Positions 6,301-10,031 of a DNA stretch of 10,031 nucleotides are shown here, piece by piece. Position numbers and translations under genes: made by a program. The notes under the pieces were generated by a model, which saw only the letters and a list, made by a program, of their open reading frames with translations, did not search any database and was not told the origin of the DNA. Within the stretch, counting starts at the first letter, position 1. Every line of letters starts with the position of its first letter. This stretch comes from DASYSA01 sp036003885 (lineage in GTDB: Bacteria > Acidobacteriota > Blastocatellia > UBA7656), in assembly GCA_036003885.1 (NCBI GenBank), contig DASYSA010000337.1, forward strand, positions 1 to 10,031, written 5' to 3'.

Positions 6301-6342
6301 TCTGACCTCTGATCTCTGACCTCTGATCTCTGACTTCTGACC
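6301..6342. repeat. Heptanucleotide tandem repeat, TCTGAYY x6
   Basis: Six contiguous 7-base units run through the gap between the GNAT stop (6351) and the deacetylase start (6296): TCTGACC, TCTGATC, TCTGACC, TCTGATC, TCTGACT, TCTGACC. The period equals that of the repeats at 3155-3182 and 7635-7707, although the unit differs. Translated in any frame it gives RSEVRDQ-like peptides, which extend neighbouring open frames artificially. Confidence 0.93.
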
Positions 6343-6350
6343 ATCTCGCA

Positions 6351-6869
6351 TCATACCTCGTCGAACTCCGGCTGGTATCTGACCATGCCCTTGTGTCCCG
6401 TGAGCGTACCCTCTCGCAGTTCCATCGCCATGAAGACTTCGTCTGGAACATCGTATTGACACTGAAGTCCGAACCGGCTCGCCGGAACGAAGCCAAAGCG
6501 CGGGTAGTATTCGGCGTGTCCCACCAGGACGACGCAGTCGTGACCCGCCTGGCGGCAGGTATTCAGGGCACTCTCTATCAGCAACGACCCAATGCCGCGT
6601 CGCTGATGCTCGGGTAACACGGCCATCGGACCGAGACCCAGTGCTGAGAAGGTTTCATCAACCGGCTCGCCTGACCCAATAGTCACCGGGCTGAGAAGGA
6701 GATGCCCGACTACTCGATTGTCCTCCACGGCGACCAGCGAAAGCGCAGCCTTGCCGCGGTCACGCAGCGCTTCAACGAGGTTCGCCTCAGCAGGCGTCCC
6801 AAAAGCCTGTTCGTTGACCCGACGAATCTCCGAGACATCTTCCGGTGTTTCGCTCCGCACTGTTGCCAT
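6351..6869 (-). CDS. GNAT-family N-acetyltransferase, YhbS-like
   Basis: This 172-residue protein is a single GNAT domain. N-terminal VRSETPEDVSEIRRVNEQAF is the usual first strand and helix. The acetyl-CoA pyrophosphate loop is GLGPMAVLPEHQRRGIGSLLIESAL, with QRRGIG at 89-94. VGHAEYYPRFGFVPA (116-130) is typical of the YhbS-like group. The family transfers acetyl from acetyl-CoA to an amine of a small molecule or protein; the acceptor is unknown. Start ATG 6869 is well supported by CCCTCCT on the plus strand (AGGAGGG on the gene strand) four bases away. It sits 47 bases after the histidine-phosphatase gene and probably belongs to the same minus-strand transcript. Confidence 0.9.
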   Translation of the reverse strand: MATVRSETPEDVSEIRRVNEQAFGTPAEANLVEALRDRGKAALSLVAVEDNRVVGHLLLSPVTIGSGEPVDETFSALGLGPMAVLPEHQRRGIGSLLIESALNTCRQAGHDCVVLVGHAEYYPRFGFVPASRFGLQCQYDVPDEVFMAMELREGTLTGHKGMVRYQPEFDEV

Positions 6870-6885
6870 CTGCCCTCCTGAAGAT

Positions 6886-6899
6886 GCGCCAGCTGGCGC
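6886..6899. repeat. Perfect 14-bp palindrome GCGCCAGCTGGCGC
   Basis: The palindrome lies in the 47-base gap between the phosphatase stop (6917) and the GNAT start (6869), six bases upstream of the GNAT ribosome site. It could be an operator for a dimeric regulator or a small RNA hairpin limiting access to the ribosome site. No T-run follows, so it is not a terminator. Confidence 0.55.
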
Positions 6900-6916
6900 G
6901 GCGATCTACTTATCGA

Positions 6917-7630
6917 CTAACGAAAGGTCCAGAGGCTCGGTTCATCCAGGTGAGGGACCGCGTTGAAGCAGTCGAGTGAGAACCTGCCTCCGCCGAAGAC
7001 GAACTCCGTCAACGAACAGTTGCGAACGCGCCAGTTAATCTCTATCGCGCTGCGGTCCGGAGCCCCCACAGCCAACTGGACGGCAACGCCGATTGGGCCT
7101 CCCGATGTGAAGACGGCGATTCGTCTTCCTCCGCCTCCGCCTTCGGTGATGCGTCGAATCGCGCTTTGAACTCGATCTCGAAACGCCGGCCAGGGCTCAA
7201 CGTCCGGAGAGTCGATCGTGCCCTCGAGCCACTGAAGTACGACCACTTCAAACATTCTTTGAAAATGCCGGTTGCGTCTGGTCTCGGCTCGTTCGAATGC
7301 CTCAACCAGAGCCTTGAACTCCGGATCCCTCTCGGCAAGTTGAGGCGCAAGCCGCTCGAGAATTCCGTTCGAGTCGTATTCGCTCAACTCCTGAATCTCG
7401 ACTGGTGGAGGCAGCGACAGTCGAGCTTCTTCGGCGGTTGCCGCGGCTAATTCGGCGGTTTGGCGCTGGCGCAGCAGGGGACCGGTGTAGACTTCATCGA
7501 AACTGAGACGTTGGCGAGCCCAGAACTCGCCCAGCTTTTGAGATTGTGCCTCTCCCACCGGCGAGAGCCTGTCGCTCTCTTTCTGGAATGGCATTGCCTG
7601 GCCGTGCCGTACGAGAGTCAGTGTGCTCAT
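6917..7630 (-). CDS. Histidine phosphatase superfamily protein, second catalytic His replaced
   Basis: This 237-residue protein starts MSTLTLVRHGQAM, with the phosphoacceptor motif RHG at 8-10. GPLLRQRQTAE follows, with Arg54 in the conserved phosphate-binding position, and then QELSEYDSNG with Glu81 as a plausible general acid. Where branch-1 members have VSHGG or VGHGG with the second catalytic His, this protein has VFTSGGPIG (TSGG 175-178), so that His is replaced by Ser. Activity may be altered or it may belong to a variant clade. No substrate can be assigned. The frame continues upstream to 7690, but that part (RNAKFVAIRISHFAFRIS) is the heptad repeat, so ATG 7630 is used. No Shine-Dalgarno is visible (CATTTCCTCT precedes the ATG). 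It follows the acyl-CoA dehydrogenase gene by 75 bases. Confidence 0.85.
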   Translation of the reverse strand: MSTLTLVRHGQAMPFQKESDRLSPVGEAQSQKLGEFWARQRLSFDEVYTGPLLRQRQTAELAAATAEEARLSLPPPVEIQELSEYDSNGILERLAPQLAERDPEFKALVEAFERAETRRNRHFQRMFEVVVLQWLEGTIDSPDVEPWPAFRDRVQSAIRRITEGGGGGRRIAVFTSGGPIGVAVQLAVGAPDRSAIEINWRVRNCSLTEFVFGGGRFSLDCFNAVPHLDEPSLWTFR

Positions 7631-7634
7631 AGAG

Positions 7635-7707
7635 GAAATGCGAAATGCGAAATGCGAAATGCGAATTGCGACGAATTTCGCATTTCGCATTTCGAACTTC
7701 GTATTTC
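7635..7707. repeat. Heptanucleotide repeats in inverted arrangement, hairpin-forming
   Basis: The left arm has GAAATGC four times (7635-7662) and GAATTGC (7663-7669). After a 3-base GAC there follow GAATTTC, GCATTTC, GCATTTC, GAACTTC and GTATTTC (7673-7707). GCATTTC is the reverse complement of GAAATGC, so the two arms of about five heptads can fold into a long imperfect hairpin. The array fills the gap between the acyl-CoA dehydrogenase and phosphatase genes and overlaps the dehydrogenase stop codon (7706-7708). Confidence 0.92.
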
Positions 7708-8908
7708 ACTCATGTTTTCTCAGTTCGATCTTTGCGATCGCTTCGCGATGAACTTCATCGGGTCCGTCGGCAAGCCTCAGCGTACGAGCCCCAGCCCACG
7801 CCGCCGCGAGACCGAAGTCACCGCAGACCCCGGCGCCACCGTGAGCCTGAATCGCCCGGTCAAGCACGCGGAGAGCCATATTGGGCGCAATCACCTTGAT
7901 CATCGCAATCTCGGCGGCGGCCACTTTGTTTCCGACCGTATCCATCATATAGGCGGCCTTGAGTGTCAACAGTCGCGATTGCTCGATCTCCATGCGCGAC
8001 ATCGCGATGTCTGCCCGAATAGTACCCTGGTCCGCAATGGTCTTGCCGAACGCCAGCCGGGATTTCACTCGCTTACACATGTCTTCGAGCGCGCGCTCCG
8101 CAAGGCCGATCAAGCGCATGCAGTGATGTATCCGGCCGGGCCCCAACCGTCCCTGAGCAATCTCGAAGCCTCGCCCTTCGCCGAGCAGAATGTTGGACAG
8201 CGGCACACGCACATCTTTGAAGGTCGTCTCTGCGTGGCCATGAGGCGCGTGATCGTAGCCGAAGACCGTTAGCATCCGGTCGACGCTCACGCCCGGAGTG
8301 TCCATTGGCACAAGGATCATGGACTGTTGCCTGTGCCTCGGCGCGGTGGAATCGGTCTTGCCCATGAAGACCGCGATCCTGCATCGAGGGTCGCCCGCTC
8401 CAGAAGTCCACCACTTTCGCCCGTTGATCACGTACTCGCCGCCGGCGCGTACGATACTAGCCTGAATATTGGTGGCGTCCGACGACGCAACGTCGGGCTC
8501 GGTCATCGCGAAGCAGGAACGAATCTCACCTTCAAGCAAGGGTTTGAGCCAGCGCTCTTTTTGCTCATGGCTGCCATAGCGCTCGAGAACTTCCATATTG
8601 CCGGTGTCAGGCGCCGAGCAGTTGAAGACTTCAGGAGCCATCGGTGAGCGGCCCATAATCTCGCAGAGCGGCGCGTATTCCAGATTCGTGAGACCCGCGC
8701 CGTACTCACTTTCCGGCAAAAAGAGATTCCACAGCCCCGCAGCCCTCGCCTTCTTCTTCAGTTCTTCGACGATGGCGGTCGGTTGCCACCGATCGCCTTC
8801 ATCGATTTGCCGATAGAAGGTCTTCTCATTTGGGTAAACGTTTTCGTCCATAAATGCGGTCAGTCGTTTCTGAAGTTCCTTGACCTTATCGGTATGTTCA
8901 AAATTCAT
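7706..8908 (-). CDS. Acyl-CoA dehydrogenase, ADGPDEVH (ACAD10/11-like) type
   Basis: This full-length protein of 400 residues is an FAD-dependent enzyme that would introduce a double bond at C2-C3 of an acyl-CoA and pass electrons to ETF. Visible motifs are LFLPESEYGAGLTNLEYAPLCEIMGRS, the FAD/substrate signature CFAMTEPDVASSDATN (near 132-147), NGRKWWTSGAGDP, AFGKTIADQGTIRADIA and AIQAHGGAGVCGDF (352-365). LADGPDEVHRE (379-389) follows near the end. In medium-chain enzymes the catalytic Glu lies in YEG just before this region; here the aligned residue would be Asp381 in ADG, as in ACAD10/11-like enzymes. The chain-length preference is unknown. ATG 8908 has AAAGGA about 9 bases upstream. It lies 154 bases after the dehalogenase gene, and the gap holds no recognised feature. 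Confidence 0.93.
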   Translation of the reverse strand: MNFEHTDKVKELQKRLTAFMDENVYPNEKTFYRQIDEGDRWQPTAIVEELKKKARAAGLWNLFLPESEYGAGLTNLEYAPLCEIMGRSPMAPEVFNCSAPDTGNMEVLERYGSHEQKERWLKPLLEGEIRSCFAMTEPDVASSDATNIQASIVRAGGEYVINGRKWWTSGAGDPRCRIAVFMGKTDSTAPRHRQQSMILVPMDTPGVSVDRMLTVFGYDHAPHGHAETTFKDVRVPLSNILLGEGRGFEIAQGRLGPGRIHHCMRLIGLAERALEDMCKRVKSRLAFGKTIADQGTIRADIAMSRMEIEQSRLLTLKAAYMMDTVGNKVAAAEIAMIKVIAPNMALRVLDRAIQAHGGAGVCGDFGLAAAWAGARTLRLADGPDEVHREAIAKIELRKHE

Positions 8909-9062
8909 CTCGCCGTCCTTTCAAGCTGGAGATTGCTGCGGGTAGAGAATCATTGCCAGAGACCTTACGGGCGTCCTCCGCGGACGGCCCCTCGTTGTAC
9001 GTTGTTGCAATCTTACATTCCCGTGGAAGCCGCCAGAGAGCCGTCCACAAGTTCGTGAGCAT

Positions 9063-9956
9063 TTACCTGGTTCGCGCGATGAAGTCCAGGAGTACTGCAG
9101 CCAGTTCTTCGCCCTTGTCCTCCTGAAGAAAGTGGCCCGCGCCGGTAATCGTTGTGTGTGGCTCTCCTCGTGCGCCCGGGACAAGCTTCTGAAATACACG
9201 ATCCCCGCCTCGCGTAACCGGATCGCAATCGCTGAACGCAGTCAAAAAGGGCTTGTCCCATTGTCGCAACACCTCCCACGCTCGGCGATTCGCCTGAGAG
9301 GCAGGATCGTCCGGACGAGTCGGAACCAGGGTAGGGAAGGCACGCGCCGCCGCCTTGTACCGATCATCCGGGAAGGGAGCATCATACGCGGCGACAACTT
9401 CGGGCGAAAGCTCGGTCTGACACGCGCCCCTGACTATGCCGCCAACGTGAAAGTCAGGAACCGTCTGAGAGTAATTCTGCCATCGCATGAACGCGTCGGT
9501 CATCGGCTGGTCGCCAGTCGGCAATCCGGTGTTCGCGGCCAATATTCGAGCGATTCGAACCTGATCCTCGGCGGCGACTCGAAGGCCAATGAGCCCACCC
9601 CAATCCTGGCACACCAGTGTGATGCCAGTCAGTTCCAGCTTCTGAATGAACTCCGCGATGATGTGGACGTGAAACCGATACGAATACCCGTCCCGGTCTA
9701 CCAGCTTGTCTGAGCGGCCGAAGCCGATCAGGTCCGGAGCGATGGCTCGATAGCCGGCAGCCGAGACAAGCGGAATCATTTTACGGTAGAGATAGCACCA
9801 CGAGGGCTCACCGTGCAGCATGACCACGGGCGGCGCTCCAGAAGGGCCTTCGTCGATGTAATGCAGGCGCAACCCGTTGACCTCGACATAATGAGGATCA
9901 AAATCATAACCCTGCAGATTGGCGAAGCGCTCGTCAGGTGTTCGCAGAAACTCCAA
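9063..9956 (-). CDS. Haloalkane dehalogenase, HLD-I-like (alpha/beta hydrolase)
   Basis: This 297-residue alpha/beta hydrolase resembles the DhlA/DmbB branch. HGEPSWCYLYRKM (48-60) forms the oxyanion region. The nucleophile elbow VCQDWGG has Asp118 followed by Trp119, the first halide-binding Trp. FMRWQNYSQ in the cap offers Trp159 as the second. The acid is Asp245 in FSDCDPVT and the base His275 in GAGHFLQED. Such enzymes hydrolyse carbon-halogen bonds to an alcohol and halide in the cytoplasm. Annotated members are diverse, so the native substrate is unknown. The start is TTG 9956, supported by AGGAGGG with a 6-base spacer; no ATG is available nearby in frame. It is the first gene of the right-hand minus-strand block. 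Confidence 0.88.
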   Translation of the reverse strand: MEFLRTPDERFANLQGYDFDPHYVEVNGLRLHYIDEGPSGAPPVVMLHGEPSWCYLYRKMIPLVSAAGYRAIAPDLIGFGRSDKLVDRDGYSYRFHVHIIAEFIQKLELTGITLVCQDWGGLIGLRVAAEDQVRIARILAANTGLPTGDQPMTDAFMRWQNYSQTVPDFHVGGIVRGACQTELSPEVVAAYDAPFPDDRYKAAARAFPTLVPTRPDDPASQANRRAWEVLRQWDKPFLTAFSDCDPVTRGGDRVFQKLVPGARGEPHTTITGAGHFLQEDKGEELAAVLLDFIARTR

Positions 9957-9962
9957 TGCCGA

Positions 9963-9969
9963 CCCTCCT
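9963..9969 (-). promoter_or_regulatory. Strong ribosome-binding site deciding a TTG start
   Basis: AGGAGGG on the minus strand lies six bases before TTG 9956. This near-consensus Shine-Dalgarno is the reason for choosing the rare start codon for the dehalogenase. Confidence 0.75.
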
Positions 9970-9972
9970 CAG

Positions 9973-10020
9973 ACAAGCAACGTAGCGCAAGATCGTATCC
10001 TGCGTAGCGTGTTTAATCAA
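9973..10020 (-). promoter_or_regulatory. Possible sigma-70-type promoter for the dehalogenase gene
   Basis: On the minus strand TTGATT (10020-10015; 4 of 6 matches to TTGACA) is followed after 17 bases by TACGAT (9997-9992; 4 of 6 matches to TATAAT). Transcription would begin near 9985, giving a leader of about 28 bases that includes the strong AGGAGGG ribosome site. Both boxes are imperfect. Confidence 0.35.
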
Positions 10021-10031
10021 TGATGGAGGAT

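Noticed and set aside
3155..7707. CRISPR array from the repeated short units
   Set aside because: The units are 7 bases, contiguous and without spacers, so this is a tandem repeat and not a CRISPR array.
7460..8272. 270-codon plus-strand open frame
   Set aside because: It runs antisense to the phosphatase and acyl-CoA dehydrogenase genes and through the heptad repeat. The translation has no recognisable domain, and the minus-strand genes are well supported.

Overview
The window looks like chromosomal DNA from a GC-rich free-living bacterium. Every convincing protein gene lies on the minus strand, and each reads best as core or accessory metabolism; no phage or transposase gene is visible. 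Short heptanucleotide tandem repeats sit in several gene junctions. They resemble repeats I associate with Acidobacteriota and similar soil lineages, but the taxon is an inference and not proven here.

Left block (1-4543, minus strand). Read in transcription order, this is a compact, probably co-transcribed set: a DinB/YfiT-like metal-binding protein with a strong Shine-Dalgarno site, an alkyltransferase-like protein (MGMT fold with PWHRV in place of PCHRV), a PaaI-type hotdog thioesterase, and two ABC exporter half-transporters. The second half-transporter runs off the left edge. The first carries Asp in place of the catalytic Glu after Walker B, which marks a heterodimeric exporter with one degenerate ATP site. 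Stops and starts overlap or are only a few bases apart through most of the block.

Central gap (4544-5348). About 800 bases hold no convincing protein gene but are not empty. On the plus strand, against the direction of every neighbouring gene, there is a near-perfect sigma-54 promoter (TGGCACG-N4-TTGCA, 5008-5023). Two copies of AAATTGTCAACGA lie upstream of it, and downstream there is a structured stretch and a perfect 14-bp terminator hairpin with a T-rich tail (5283-5322). Together these predict an undescribed sigma-54-dependent small RNA of about 290 nt. This is the most interesting item in the window.

Right block (5349-9956, minus strand). In transcription order it contains an HLD-I-type haloalkane dehalogenase with a TTG start, an acyl-CoA dehydrogenase of the ADGPDEVH type, a histidine-phosphatase-fold protein that has Ser where the second catalytic His is expected, a GNAT acetyltransferase, and a secreted NodB-type polysaccharide deacetylase. 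Heptad repeats fill the acyl-CoA dehydrogenase/phosphatase and GNAT/deacetylase junctions, and a third copy fills the thioesterase/ABC junction of the left block. Where they lie in frame they lengthen the open reading frames artificially, so starts downstream of the repeats were chosen.
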